64,000 nucleotides of DNA from Tretioscincus oriximinensis (lineage: Eukaryota > Chordata > Lepidosauria > Squamata > Gymnophthalmidae), in contig JAJVDF010000135.1 in the NCBI GenBank assembly GCA_022410635.1, positions 467,618 through 531,617 of the forward strand, in the 5' to 3' direction. This document shows, in pieces, positions 46,296 through 57,852 of the stretch (position 1 is the stretch's first letter; the number at the start of each line of letters is the position of its first letter). A model generated the notes under the pieces. The model had not been told where the DNA came from, made no database searches, and saw nothing but the letters and a program-made list of their open reading frames with translations. The position numbers and the translations under genes are program-made.

Positions 46296-47071
46296 TAAGG
46301 CCCAACCCCCACACCCGATATACTGCGCTTTGGAGGCTATTTTACCTTCTATCCAACCCACAGAAACACGCATGTTCAGTGTTCTATGTACTCCAAAGGT
46401 CTTTGCTGCGCAGTAGACAGTTTCCACATATTATTTGATTTAGTAGAAAAAGAACTGGGTTCTTCTACACCACTTTTTTTTCACCATTCAAAGGGACTCA
46501 AAGTGGCTTACAAGGGTATTTTTTGCCCGAAGGCTTATATTTTATCTTTCCCGCCAGGCTGTGGTGGTTCCCATGTATCTACTTGCAGTCAATTCTTGCA
46601 ATTCATGCTTTTGAATAGCTGGGTTGACAAGAGCTACAGCCTAATGGAAGGTGCTCACCCCTCCCCACGTCCAACACAGGGTTTCGAAACCTGATCTCCC
46701 AGATGAGAGACGGATTCCTTAGTGACTGAACTATCCATGCCTGCTATTTAGCAGCCTCCATTTTGTAAAGTCCAAAAAATAAAGCTGCCTCAGAACTTCA
46801 GTATGCAAATTGTAAAATGCTTGTTGGTTCTTGCCTAGTAGAGATTGCCTGGGAATTGTATGCTGGCTCACAAAGAATGGTTGGGCTTGTAGTCAGGCAA
46901 GCGCAGCAATGATTTCTGGAGCTTGTGATGTCACGAGAATTGCCACGATGTGTTGAGGACAGAGAGGGAACTATGGGGAAGATTGAAGGTAAATGGGGAC
47001 ATACTTGTGAATGTGTTGCCTTACTTTTTCTTTAAAAAAATATTAAAACTTGTATTGGGGAATCAGCCTTA
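46296..47071. mobile_element. Probable hAT-like element with a nested SINE
   Basis: The left end TAAGGCCCAACCCCCACACC and the inverse of the right end, TAAGGCTGATTCCCCAATAC, are related, and both resemble the 45229 end type. Internal words (GGGAATTGTA, GTGATGTCAC) are shared with 45470-45520 downstream of the 45229 element. The minus-strand SINE at 46446-46741 lies inside and is younger. No clear 8-bp duplication. Confidence 0.45.
46446..46741 (-). mobile_element. tRNA-derived SINE, nested
   Basis: The inverse of the 44118 SINE: a tail-derived 'AAAGAACTGGGTTCTTC' at the left, 'AAAGGGACTCAAAGTGGCTT', 'AGCTGGGTTGACAAGAGCT', the B-box complement GGGTTTCGAAACC (46679-46691) and the head complement near CTATCCATGCC. 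Near-complete. Flanks show an imperfect match (TGATTTAGTAG / TGCTATTTAGCAG) that may be the target duplication. Confidence 0.85.
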
Positions 47072-47303
47072 GTTTAACTCTAGTCACATCTTTGTTTTAA
47101 ACCTTCTCCATTTCACCTTCAATCCAGAAAATGGGGTCTTGTCAGAAAAAATAGTAAATTCATTCTTCAAGACTGAAGGAGTTTAAAAGTAAGGATGTGC
47201 TCTTTTAGATCCTAGTACTAGAAATAAAACAGTTCTGCTTTAACCCTTGCAACAACAGTACCAAAAAGAACTTGAAAGGAATATGCAAGAATTGTTTAAC
47301 AAT

Positions 47304-48000
47304 AATTTATTTATTTATTTATTTATACTTATACCCCGCCCTATACCCGAAGGTCTCAGGGCGGCAAAAACAGTAAAACGTCAATACAAAAATTAAAAAA
47401 GTATAAAATAATATTAAAAGTAAGGATAGAGATGGCATTTCTTCAGCCAAAGGCCAGGCAAAAGAGGTGCGTCTTCAAGGACCTTCTAAAAGAATACAAC
47501 GATGATGATAGACTCACCTCGAGGGGGGGACTGTTCCAAAGACAAGGGGCAACCACTGAGAAGGCCCTACCCCGGGTTCCCACTCCACTGGCTGTTGAAA
47601 GGGGTGGTACAACCAGTAGGGCCTCTCCTGCAGATCTTAAGGCACGGGCAGGTTGGTATGGAAGAAGGCGTTCCTTTAGATATTTGGGGGCCAAGTTATT
47701 TAGGGCCTTGTAAGTTAAAGTCAAAACCTTGAATTGGGCTCGGTAGCGAATGGGCAGCCAGTGCAGCTCTTTCAAGACCGGTGTGATGTGTGTCCGGCCA
47801 GCTGTCCCTGTCAGCAGTCTAGCGGTTGCATTCTGCACCAGCTGTAGCTTCCGAACTGTTTTCAAGGGCAGCCCCATATAGAGCGCATTACAATAGTCCA
47901 ATCTGGAAGTTACCAGAGCATAGATTACTGTGGCTAGATCATCCCTGTTCAGGAGTGGCCGTAACTGGCGAACCAGACGTAACTGGAAATAGGCAGAGAA
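47304..48000 (-). mobile_element. L2-type LINE 3' part, best-preserved copy
   Basis: A minus-strand, 5'-truncated L2-clade LINE. It ends in the conserved 'ACTTATACCCCGCCCTATAC' terminus (complement) and a long ATTT repeat at 47309-47326. About 700 bp remain: the end of ORF2 and a short 3' UTR. Nearly the same span as the 24926 copy, without its internal deletion. Confidence 0.92.
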
Positions 48001-48003
48001 CAT
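47443..48003 (-). pseudogene. L2 ORF2 protein, C-terminal 186 residues (open)
   Basis: A fragment of the LINE endonuclease/reverse transcriptase polyprotein, covering the region after the polymerase core. It reads in order 'AYFQLRLVRQLRPLL', 'SRLDYCNALYMGLPLKTVRK', 'LQLVQNATARLLTG', 'HITPVLKELHWLPIRYRAQF', 'YKALNNLAPKYLKERLLPYQ', 'WNSPPLEVSLSSSLYSFRRS' and a natural stop after 'CLAFG'. The whole remaining frame is free of stops, so the copy is young or at least lucky. The apparent start Met lies at the truncation junction (MFSAYF) and is not the true start. The endonuclease and polymerase catalytic regions are missing, so no activity is expected. Confidence 0.85.
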
Positions 48004-48004
48004 A

Positions 48005-48150
48005 AAAAGAAAAACTATTCAAATATATATATATTTCACCTAGAATACCTTTCATCTAGAGCTGTCCATTCAAATTATTCCCAATTAAATAAATAATCTA
48101 TTTTACTTGGTGGTAATTGAGTAATATAATTAAAACATTTCCTAGAATTT
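48005..48150. other. Unassigned, AT-rich
   Basis: A short (AT)n run lies at 48022-48032; nothing else recognised. Confidence 0.4.
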
Positions 48151-48158
48151 TTAACATG

Positions 48159-48497
48159 GGCTGCATCCACACGCTGGGCTAAAAAATGCCCTTCCCTCTT
48201 GTTGCGGGAGGGCAGCTGTCTGCACGCAAAGCATGACGACCCCCATAGGTGGGAGGGAGGAAGGGCATGCCGGACTGCCCACCTGTTTGCACAGCTCTTC
48301 GTTGATTGGCTGAGAACTCAGCAAAACAGTGGGTTTACAGTGAGGAGCAGCAAACGAGCTGAAAATATCAGCTCTCATTAAACCCGCTGCACAGCAGGTT
48401 TGATATGACTGCACTGCTGACAAGCTGGCTTTACATCTGTAGGAGCCACCAGGACAGTGCTCCTATATAGACTTCCAAATGCCCTGTGGATGCAGCC
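48159..48497. mobile_element. hAT-like element, 339 bp
   Basis: Ends GGCTGCATCCACACGC and GTGGATGCAGCC are inverted repeats. The interior is GC-rich, with internal symmetry such as GCCCTTCCCTC near the left and GGGAGGGAGGAAGGGC near 48250. No coding frame. CATG lies next to both ends but no 8-bp duplication does. Confidence 0.6.
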
Positions 48498-48499
48498 AT

Positions 48500-50825
48500 G
48501 GTTACTCTTCTTTTTGCTCACTAAATCCAGATCATAATGATAATCTTACTGGCCCATTCCATATTGGATTCTGTAGATCTTCTTAATATTGATAATTTCA
48601 CAAGGTTTAGCTAAAGAGAAAACATTCCTCATTGCAAGAATTAAAATAAAGAGTCCAAGGCTGTGTTCAAGGTAGATTAAAGACCATACACTGAAGACAG
48701 TTTATCCCTACATAGGTGTTTTTGTGTGCTGAAAGATGGGAGAAGCCATCCCTTTCTCAAATGGTAAACTATGAGATTGATAATGACATATATTTTCAGT
48801 TATTTTGAGAGTGGACATTCTTGTCAATTGCAGCATGGGAAAAATCTGTTGCCTAGTGACCAATCAGGGACCTTAAAAATGGGACAGGTGGCAATCAATC
48901 ATTTGTGAGCATTGCTAGACTTCAAGATGATGAAACGAGGTAGGAGAAGTGTGAATAGCTGCTCTTCTTTTCATCTTCATAAGGATGGCGTTTTCTAAAA
49001 AGGCAGTGGAAAAAACCCTGTATGATTAGTCTAAATGCAGATTTGTGTTTCAACTAATTTATATGGTTTGAAGTCCATTTTTTAATCCAAAAATGCATTT
49101 TGGATGTTTCTAAAAGAGGAGAGAGTGAAGATTCTTATTAGAATAGTACAAANAGATACTATCACATTACAGGCAAACAGCTAAACAAATCTTCTGCACT
49201 GAAATACTTCTTCCTGAGAATATTTGGAATTGTTCTTTAAAACATGTCTCTAATGTGACAGTTTCTTGTATATGGCAGCTATTGTTAAATGGCAAACACT
49301 GAAGTTTGTGAATGATTCTCTGCCTTGCCACCTAAAATGGAAATCAGGCACAGTTCCAGAATTTCATTCACTATTTGTGTGGTTTAGCCATACTAGATAA
49401 GTAGACTAAGAAATCCACAGAAGAGAAAATACTGCACATCCCTATGAATTTTAATGAGCCTGTCCTCAAGACAGAAGAAGTAAATGACCACCATCTTTCT
49501 CATGGCATCTACAAGTCCCTCTTTTTCTCTTTCTCCTTAGCAATTTCATTTGACTCAGGAAGGTATCAATAGACTAGCTGTCACTGCTTTCTGATGAAGA
49601 CCTACAAGGCCTGTCATCCCCTGTCCAGACCCTTCTATTACAAAGGCAACAGTTGCACTTAAAGTTATGAAGCCCACAGTAAGCAAATCTAAGATGTTTA
49701 ATCTATTATTAATCAGACAGTTGCTGAAATGATAGGGCTCTGGGGGACTTGAGAAAGACATCAATATTTATGGGCTCGTTAGCAAATGTTTCTCTCTCGT
49801 TTTTCTATTTATCTTTAAAAAGGCAGAAGGAGTAGGAATGATATTTATGTTTTATGTTGTTACATAAGGAGGCTATGTTTGGGCACAGGATGGTTTAATA
49901 ATAATTACAGAAATCAAGTCTTGGACTTTTCACAGTCCTGTAACCAAGTGCTAAAGTACCCCCAAAGATACATTATAATGCAGAGATAATAAAGTCAACA
50001 GGTTTTGCAAATCAATTCAACACCATGGCAACATCTGGACAATTCAAATTCCAGAGGCTCCAGATGTCAGTACGTCCCTTGGAAGATGGGAAAGCCACTT
50101 TCTGGAATACTTCAATGGAAGCCCATTTTAAAGACTGTTAAATTTTAAAAGGCCATATTTTGAGGTAGGAATGTTTTTTCCAAGACATGAGGCATCTTCT
50201 CAGTTATGTGCTGCAGGGATCCATACAGATCCTATCCTAAAGAGAGATTTTAAACTATTTTTAAAAAAAAAGATGAAAGGAAGAAAAAGGCTTTTCTGGA
50301 CTGATAGACATTGCTCAATGTGTTAGGATAGTCCCTTCCCATTCTGGAAATGCTCCACTATAAAATAACAAAGAGTTTCTTGAACAAAAGGGTGTAAGAA
50401 AATTTGTACTTTGTTTTATGTCCTTGTGAATAATAAGAGCAACAGCAACTACCAACTAAAAGCTTCTATGCACTATATAATGCCTGTAAATTGGACAAAG
50501 ATTCCATAAATTAAGTGATAATAATAAGAGTTTTTTAAAATATAAAATGCAATACTTCCATTTGGTGCCTTAATAATAACAATGCTGGTGCAAGATCATA
50601 TTTAGAAATAGATCAAATTTGAAAACAGAATACTAGGTTTATAAATTAACTTTATACCTCTGGTGACAAAAACGTATGGAAAAGAGCTTTAGCAAAATAT
50701 AAAGATATAAAATCTTCAGGGTATGTTAGATGAACAAGAATGCAGATGGTTTTCAAATTTGCCAAATTATTTGACAGATTGTAAATGCTTTTACCTATAT
50801 CTGTTGTGCTGCTGCTACTATAATA
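48500..50825. other. Unassigned AT-rich sequence
   Basis: About 2.3 kb with no recognised repeat or exon. Confidence 0.35.
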
Positions 50826-50829
50826 AATA

Positions 50830-50984
50830 TAGGGCTTATCCAGAGAGGGCCTAAAACATGTGATTGTCCCAGAGCTATGCTAGGATTGCCAAACATGGCT
50901 GCAACAATTCCAACATAGTCTTGGGATAAATGTTCCGTAACGATATCGTGTGTTGATATCCTCTTGGCATTTGGAAGCAGCCTA
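50830..50984. mobile_element. Possible small hAT-like MITE
   Basis: The left end TAGGGCTTATCCAGAGAGGG and the inverse right end TAGGCTGCTTCCAAATGCC are similar, and the type matches the other GGCTG-ended elements. 155 bp, non-coding, no duplication found. Confidence 0.4.
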
Positions 50985-50989
50985 ATCTT

Positions 50990-53900
50990 AGTAGTATTGG
51001 GAAAATGTATCATTGTATTCATGTCTTATTTTGCATTCTTTCCATTAGCATCTCATTGTAGAAATAGGCTGCTAGGCATAACAAGCTGTTAGTCTGATCC
51101 AACAGAATATTTTGTATGTCACTGTGTCTCCTAAATAATAAGTTTACCAATCCAAATTATTGGACAACAAACTGAACAAACATAAAATGCTTTTGGCCGC
51201 AATAATATGTAGCACAACCATATGTTTTTTTCTAAATTAATGTAAATACATTTTAAGCAACATGGGGCTGTTGGGGTTATTTGCCTAAAGCAGATTCCAT
51301 TATGAATCTTATGTGAACTGCCATTGTGAATGTATCAGTGCTGTGAGTGAGGTGCTCAACACTTGCATTTTGTGTTTCAGCTTCAGATAATACAAAACAT
51401 ACAACAGCTTTTTCCTATTTATATTACATTATTTTAATAAGAAATGTATGTCTTATTTATGAAGCTCTTAATGCAGATATGTTTTAAAAATCTGTGCAAA
51501 GCAGTATGCAGAAAGATCCAACAACTGTTGCTATAACAAGATTAACAGAGTTAAGCTTTATGCTTACATGGCTGAGAGCTTCCTGCTTTTGGAAAATGTG
51601 TAAAGCAACACTACAGTAGGTGAATTGTAAAATATTTCAATCCCAAGTCATTTAGAAAAATAAGAACTGTGAAAAGAAATAGGAAGTGAAAGCCCTTTTA
51701 TAATTGATGCAATAGCATTAATTTGGACCAAACTAATTTTGGTTTTATTTAAAAAGGCAATCAAGAACTACAAATGTTGTTTGCATAGTCCACCCAACAG
51801 GACAGTTTAGGATTGAATAAGGTATCTTCAAAGAATGTGGTATGAATCTGTAGCATATTGTCCTTTACAGAACTTTACAATGAAGGGGGGATAATATGAA
51901 TTGCAATAGCTTGGATCCATAATGCTTTGAAATAACCTGGACTTCAATGCTGAACTATCAGGGTGACTTTAGAGGCAACCTTGGCATTGTCCCCAAAGTG
52001 CTGAAGTGAATTTAATGCATCAAGTACAGTGTCACGTATAGCAACAGTTTGACATTGTTCCACTTTTAATGTGGATAAAGCTACTTGATCAAATGCATTT
52101 GACTACTAAGGCACATCAACTAAAATGTTTTAAGGCAGATATATATAAAATGACCCTAGATCCTTTTCTGGAATAGAATAAGGCTTAGTACAGAAAGGGC
52201 TGTCAACTATGTCAGCACTTACTTGTGGAACTGCCCAATAGAGTATCTGCTGGTGCCCCTAGCTGGGATGGCAGCAGCCATATCACAGAAATCATATCAT
52301 ACTCTTTCTGAATATAGTTGTCACAGGAAGTGCAATTTTGCAAGGAGCAATTTTAAATCCTGAACAAAGGCACCCATAATCCATTGGAAACGATGCCTCC
52401 AAATTCACAAATGAAAACACAGGGCAATTTTTCTCACTGATCTTCCACTATAGTTTTCCTTGTATTAGTATTTAGCTACCAATGCCATATGTTAGTTATA
52501 GCGAATATGACTCCAAGAATATAATGCATGATTTGTTGACACTATCTAATTTGGTTTGGTCAACTATTCTGCACTGTATGATATACTCACATGTAAATGG
52601 CCTTGGCTGTATTTTCATAAATGCTCATATGGCCCAATGTGAGCTTGGAAGAGCCAGTAGTCCAAACAATTAGTGGAAACAGAGCTTTTGCACAGTTAAT
52701 TGCGTTACTATTTTTCATCATTTCTAATTAATTCCTAAAACATATTCCATTTCAAAGGGACATGAGTCCAATCTAGTGAATGGGGAAGGTGACTTAGTCG
52801 TGGTTCCATCCATATCTCCATTTTGAAGCACAGAAGTACATTTTATGTACATTTTTCATGCAGAGTAGAACAGTCTTCTACATAGGAGCCACTGAGAAAA
52901 CTGCCAGTGTGGGTGCGAGAGACATCCTGGTCTGCTTTGGGCCTTCTTCCAGAATTAGGAAACAGAACTTGCCATCTATATTCTAGTTCAGAGTTATGGA
53001 AGGGCCAGATGGTGTCACAATAATTTGCACCAGCATATACAGTTGATGGAATAAAATATGGCACAATTCATGGTTTTGAACCCTGTCAGATAAGTGGCAA
53101 TAGCTCTGTGTTTGAACCTGCAGATCTCAAGTTCAGCAGTATGGACAATTTATCCTGCATTTTCCAGTTTCTGNGTAGGTGTTTAAGTTCATGTCACACA
53201 GTCTAGGAGCCCTGGGCTTCTCAAGCCTAGCATCTCATAAAGTCATGCCAAGGCTACTTGCCCTGAAACCTGATCTTAACCATGTGAGAACTGGTCTCCC
53301 AAGAGTAAAACTGATAAATCCATTCAGAATCAGGAATGCGGTTGTTTATCATTGTGGAGGAAGGTGGCTGTATTGGAGAGAAAAGGAAGAACATTATGAT
53401 GACGCATTTGAGACTCTTGCATGAAACCCACTCAAATGGCTGACACAGTGAATGGGAATCTTTTGTGTGTGCCTGTCAGGCAGCAAGAGGTATTACGATG
53501 CCTGTCACCAAGAAAGAAGCAGCTTATTGCACTTGCGNGAGTCAGAGAAGGATTACCATGCTTGTGATATGGTGAGAGAGATTATAGTACCTTTGATACA
53601 GCAGGGAATTTTACTCTGCATATTCAGAGACAGCAAAGAGAGGAGGCTTCTTTATGGATATGACAGTGAAAGCTTTATAGCAGCTTTTTAACTTCCTTGC
53701 AAAGCAATATAGGTTCCTAAGCATGCCAAGTTGAAAGAAAATGATTTTTTTTCTTTTTTCCCTATTTACTTTTACTTAAAACTTTCCCCAAAGCCAATTT
53801 ACTTCTTCTTTGAATATATCACCTTCCCTTTATATACCAATGGATAGTTTGTGGCCTATCCATAGCTCTGAACTACTGAATATAGAATCTATATGAAGAA

Positions 53901-54085
53901 GAAATAAAATCTCTAGACATTTCTAGACAAATTATTCCTCCCTAGAGCAGTTGACTGTGGATCAAGCCAAGGAAAATGGGATCCTGAATTTGTTACTAAG
54001 TAATGGTCAGAATTTGATAGAATGCCATAGTGTACAATGTTTTATCCAACATGGTACAGTAGACACAATGTGATGATCTTCAATT
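50990..54085. other. Long unassigned stretch
   Basis: 51000-52200 is very AT-rich. A single palindrome-MITE arm (TTTCTGGAATAGAATAAG) lies at 52165-52182. The minus-strand frame at 52843-53064 and the plus-strand frames at 53179-53691 have no domain I recognise. Confidence 0.35.
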
Positions 54086-54099
54086 TATATGTTAATAAA

Positions 54100-54400
54100 A
54101 CATTTAAAAGAAATCCATATCCTTCCTCCATCCCTCCCTCCCAACCACCCACCATACCTGGAAGGGCAGAATACAAAGGTGCTGAGAGTTAAAATCCTGA
54201 GTGAAGAGGTACGTTTTTACCAGGCATCGAAAACTTTACAGAGTAGGTGCCTGGCAAGCCTCTGTAGAGATGCAGTTCCATATTGTAGAAGCCACCATAA
54301 AGGAGGCCCTTCTACATGTTNCTATCCCTAACATCTCTGAAAAGGGAGGAAGTATTAGAAGACCTTCTCCTTGTGAGCTTAGTGCACAGACAGGCCTATA
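54100..54400 (-). mobile_element. Probable old L2/CR1-type LINE 3' UTR
   Basis: Words such as 'GAAGAGGTACGTTTTTACCA', 'AGAGTAGGTGCCTGGCAAGC' and 'AAGGAGGCCCTTCTAC' follow the layout of reptile L2-type 3' regions (compare 'GTGCGTCTTCAAGG' and 'GAGAAGGCCCTACCC' at 47466-47570), but from a different subfamily. Diverged. Confidence 0.45.
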
Positions 54401-54533
54401 TGATACTTAACAATATTGATGGTTTCCTTTTGAAAGTGAAAAATCCTTATTTTAGTCTTTTATAGTCTGTCAGGGATAGATAGCAAAAGATTGGAAGTGA
54501 GATAGCACCAAAGTAACTTTGAAAGTGTTGGCG

Positions 54534-54821
54534 TCACCATAGAGGTATTTCCCATTGAAAATGGGCCAATGAAGATTCATCTAGTTTCTCCACAGAATTA
54601 ATAAAATCTTCTGTTGAACAAGTAGCCAAAATGAGTTTAATTTGTTGTCCAACAAGATGACCAAATGGATCAATAATGAAAACAAACTTAGATTTAAAAA
54701 AGCATGGTTGATGGCCAATGAAAGAGAAGGAGGTGGGGGATACCCGACATACACAAATGCCATGATGCATTTCAATTGAGAAATCTACTGGAAATTCAAT
54801 ACAGTCAAAAGAAATTGACAA
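54534..54821 (-). other. Open frame of unknown origin beside the L1 fragment
   Basis: A 95-codon frame with no Ns, non-repetitive composition and no domain I recognise. Its C-terminal 20 codons (encoding 'STEDFINSVEKLDESSLAHF') are repeated with a few changes at 56179-56240, directly after the L1 poly(A)-like tail. Conservation of the frame in that second piece ('TEDFINSVEELDESLLAHF') hints at a coding origin, perhaps another transposon or a retrocopy. I cannot assign it. Confidence 0.35.
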
Positions 54822-54879
54822 TGATGGTTAAACAAATAAATAAAATAGAGAATAAAGATGTAATTTTTAATACTTACCC

Positions 54880-56178
54880 AAGAAGAGTGGAACAGCAGCG
54901 GAGTGAACCTTTTCAGATGTTAATGAAAATCTGGAAAACAAGAAAAATATAATTATTAGAGAGCAAAAACAACAAATACCAATTAATATAGTATATTAAT
55001 AGAATGGGGAACAAAACCTAAACAGAGTTTTAAAAAGACTGTATAATGAAGGAATTACAAGAGTACACCAACTGTATAAATCAAAGAACCGTTTACATAT
55101 CTCGAGCTAGCACAAAGACTATGTCCAGAAAATTGCTTGCAAACAAGGGGAATTTACAAGTATATAAACAAAAGAACCATAAAGGAAAGTATAAAATCCT
55201 CAAATAATGAACTGGAAAGAATTATATACAAGATAATATATACAAGATATTGTGTTGGACATCTATGCATCAATCACATGAATGATAATTAGGGAAATAA
55301 AAAAGATGGCAGGATCAGATATGGAGATAGAAAGCTTAATTAACCGCCCTGAGACCTTCGGGTACAGGGCAGTATAAAAATGTAAAAAAAAAGAAAATAG
55401 AAAATGAGTAAAATTAAAGAAGCAAGGCTAAAAATAGCACATAAATGGCACTGGACACCTAAACAGATAGCACGTATCAGCACCAATACCAGCAATAACT
55501 GCTTGTTTGGATGCCAGATGCCCGCAGACTATTATCACATGATTTGGAGTTGTGCAACAGCATAAGAATTTTGGAGGCAAATCCAGAAAATCAATAATAT
55601 GCTTAGAACTAATATAGTAATTACAAACAAAATGAGAATATTAACGGGGGAATTGGACAATGAACATGATATGTTAAAAAGGAAAAACATTGAGGATTTA
55701 ACAGCTTGCGCTCAGTTATCTTTTTTGAGAGGATGGAAAGATGCAACCAAAAGGAATATAAGAATTTGATATGAATTTAATTCAGTCAGAATTACCTATA
55801 CAAATGATATATATCAAGTAAATGAAATAAAGAATATGTGGGTAAGAATAAAAAACTATTTGTTACAAAAAATTACACAACCTTTGAAAAGGTACAATAT
55901 AAATGTGATTTTCTCCATGTAAGATTTAAAATTAATATTTCTCCAGGTAGGAACCCAAAATGGTTTTGAAAAATTGCAACTGAGAGGGTAGTGGGATGGG
56001 AGTTGGGGGGAGAAAAATAATAAGGGCGAGATTAGCAAAAGGAAATAATTAATAAATAGTTGGAAAATGTTATTGTAAACATGTATATAAATGTATATAT
56101 GAGAATATATGTTAATGGTTAATTATAATCGTTAATGCCAAAAAAAAACTAATAAAAATATTAAAAAAGAAAATAAAA
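54880..56178 (+). mobile_element. L1-type LINE 3' fragment, interrupted
   Basis: A plus-strand remnant of the L1 ORF2 C-terminus and 3' UTR ending in an A-rich tail (56140-56178). Diagnostic is the segment from about 55446: 'WHWTPKQIARIS', then 'NCLFGCQMPADYYHMIWSC', which matches the C-X3-C-X7-H-X4-C motif of L1 ORF2. 'EFWRQIQK' and 'LTACAQLSFLRGWKDATKR' follow. Upstream, 'LELAQRLCPENCLQTRG' near 55100 also fits L1 ORF2. Stops interrupt every frame. The L2 tail at 55334-55396 is inserted within it. Confidence 0.8.
55334..55396 (+). mobile_element. 63-bp L2-type tail inserted in L1
   Basis: Contains AACCGCCCTGAGACCTTCGG, then GGGCAGTATAAAAATGT and an A-run: a near-consensus L2-type terminus and nothing else. 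It is flanked by ATAGAAA at 55327-55333 and 55397-55403, a 7-bp duplication. This is an extremely 5'-truncated retroposition into the older L1. Confidence 0.75.
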
Positions 56179-56239
56179 GAAAATGGGCCAACAAAGATTC
56201 ATCCAGTTCCTCCACAGAATTAATAAAATCCTCTGTTCA

Positions 56240-57850
56240 GTGGAACATTAAGCCACTATTTCAGATTCACTCTTCAGGAATATCTGTTACATGATGTCAA
56301 GCATCTACTCAGGTTTTGGCAGGTGTCTTGACATTTTGGCAGGTGTTCATAAGAACTGACACAGTGCAAGACCTATCTGAGTTCTTGCCTTAGGGCCATT
56401 ATGAGATCGTCCCATGCTCCTGGAACAGCTGCTGCTGTTGAATTCATGCAGCTGACTGAGGGAACTCCCCCCTCTATCAAAGCATTTCCTTCTATCATCA
56501 CTACTGTTTCAGGGGCTCTAACACTCAAGCTATTGTGGCCTTTGTATGGGATTCTTCCTTTACAGATCACATATAGAGAATAGTGTCACTGCAGTACAAA
56601 TGCCAAACAAATGCTGTTTGTATGCTTGGAAGGATGTTCCAACCTATAATGGTTCTTGCAGAAGAGGGGGAAAATTCTTAGATCTAGTTGCTTTGATGGT
56701 AGACGTAGGCTGTTCTTTCCTCGCAATACGTCTTTTCAATACAATCATCCATGCAAATAGTAGTTTTTCCTACCAGAAAAAGGACCAATTCTTCTGTCTT
56801 TGATTTGGGATGGAAGTTATAGGCCCATGAGATAGAAGGAAGACTTAACGTGGACCTCAAGAAGCTGCAAGTTACAATTTTAAAAAACATACTGTAATGT
56901 AATTCCAGATCAGTAATGGCTTATGCCAGGTTTGAGAGATAGGGCACGAAAGTTAATCTCCTAAAAGAAAGTAGATCACACAATCAGAAGAGGTAGAGCT
57001 AGACTGTATTCATATCTTTTCACAAAGCATAAAAAAATTGTACATGAAGTATAACTAAAATAAAATGCATTCTTATTCACTGTGTACAGTGGATCAATAC
57101 TATTTGATGGCAACAATATATTGTTCTATGTGACTGAAAAAGCACAAAAATGCTACAAGCACAATGAAAATGAGTCGATAGGATGAAAGCCTTTATGAAT
57201 GCAGAGGACTGAGTCTGAGAAGAAGAAAATGCAAGCATTCTAGCATAAGTTAGAGGGCAAGAGGAATAGTATCTTCCCTGAAATTAAAGCAGCTTTTACA
57301 AAAAGATGAAACAAAGACCACTTCTCAATTACTTGACCAGCCCAGTGTAGCATGACTAGTCCAATTTGCAGTGGGAAGAATAGTTCATTTTGTGATACTA
57401 CATTTTATATGAATTGGACATGAATGGGAATGAGCTATTTTTGAAAGTAAAGTTTTCCATACCTTCCATTTGTGAGTGATAAATGATATATAAGAAGTTT
57501 GTGATGCTGTACAATGTGCAAGGAAGTTTAATTCACTGATGAGCAGGATCAACTTAGTGAAAACAAAATATGCACACAGGCTGAAAGAATACTGATATCA
57601 AAGGAATGTCTTGTGTTTTTCAGTACCTTGAGTGAAAATGTAAGAGTAGGAATGCATTCAATATTTTTGGGGTGTCTTATGAAATATTTAAATTGATCTG
57701 TTTGTAATCTGTTTGTGATCTGTTTGTAAGATCTGTTAGACTTACACTTCAGTGCAATAGATTTAAATTCCATTAAAATTTTAAATGATAGGATTTTTTA
57801 AAAAAATTAACTCCCACAGGCATCTGTGGACCTGAAAACTAAAGCAGGAA
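56240..57850. other. Unassigned; short tandem repeat at 57.7 kb
   Basis: No recognised element. About three and a half units of an 11-12-base GATCTGTTTGTA-type repeat lie at 57695-57739. Confidence 0.4.
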
Positions 57851-57852
57851 CT

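Noticed and set aside
57695..57739. CRISPR-like direct repeats
   Set aside because: About three units of 10-12 bp without spacers, in a vertebrate genome: a simple tandem repeat.
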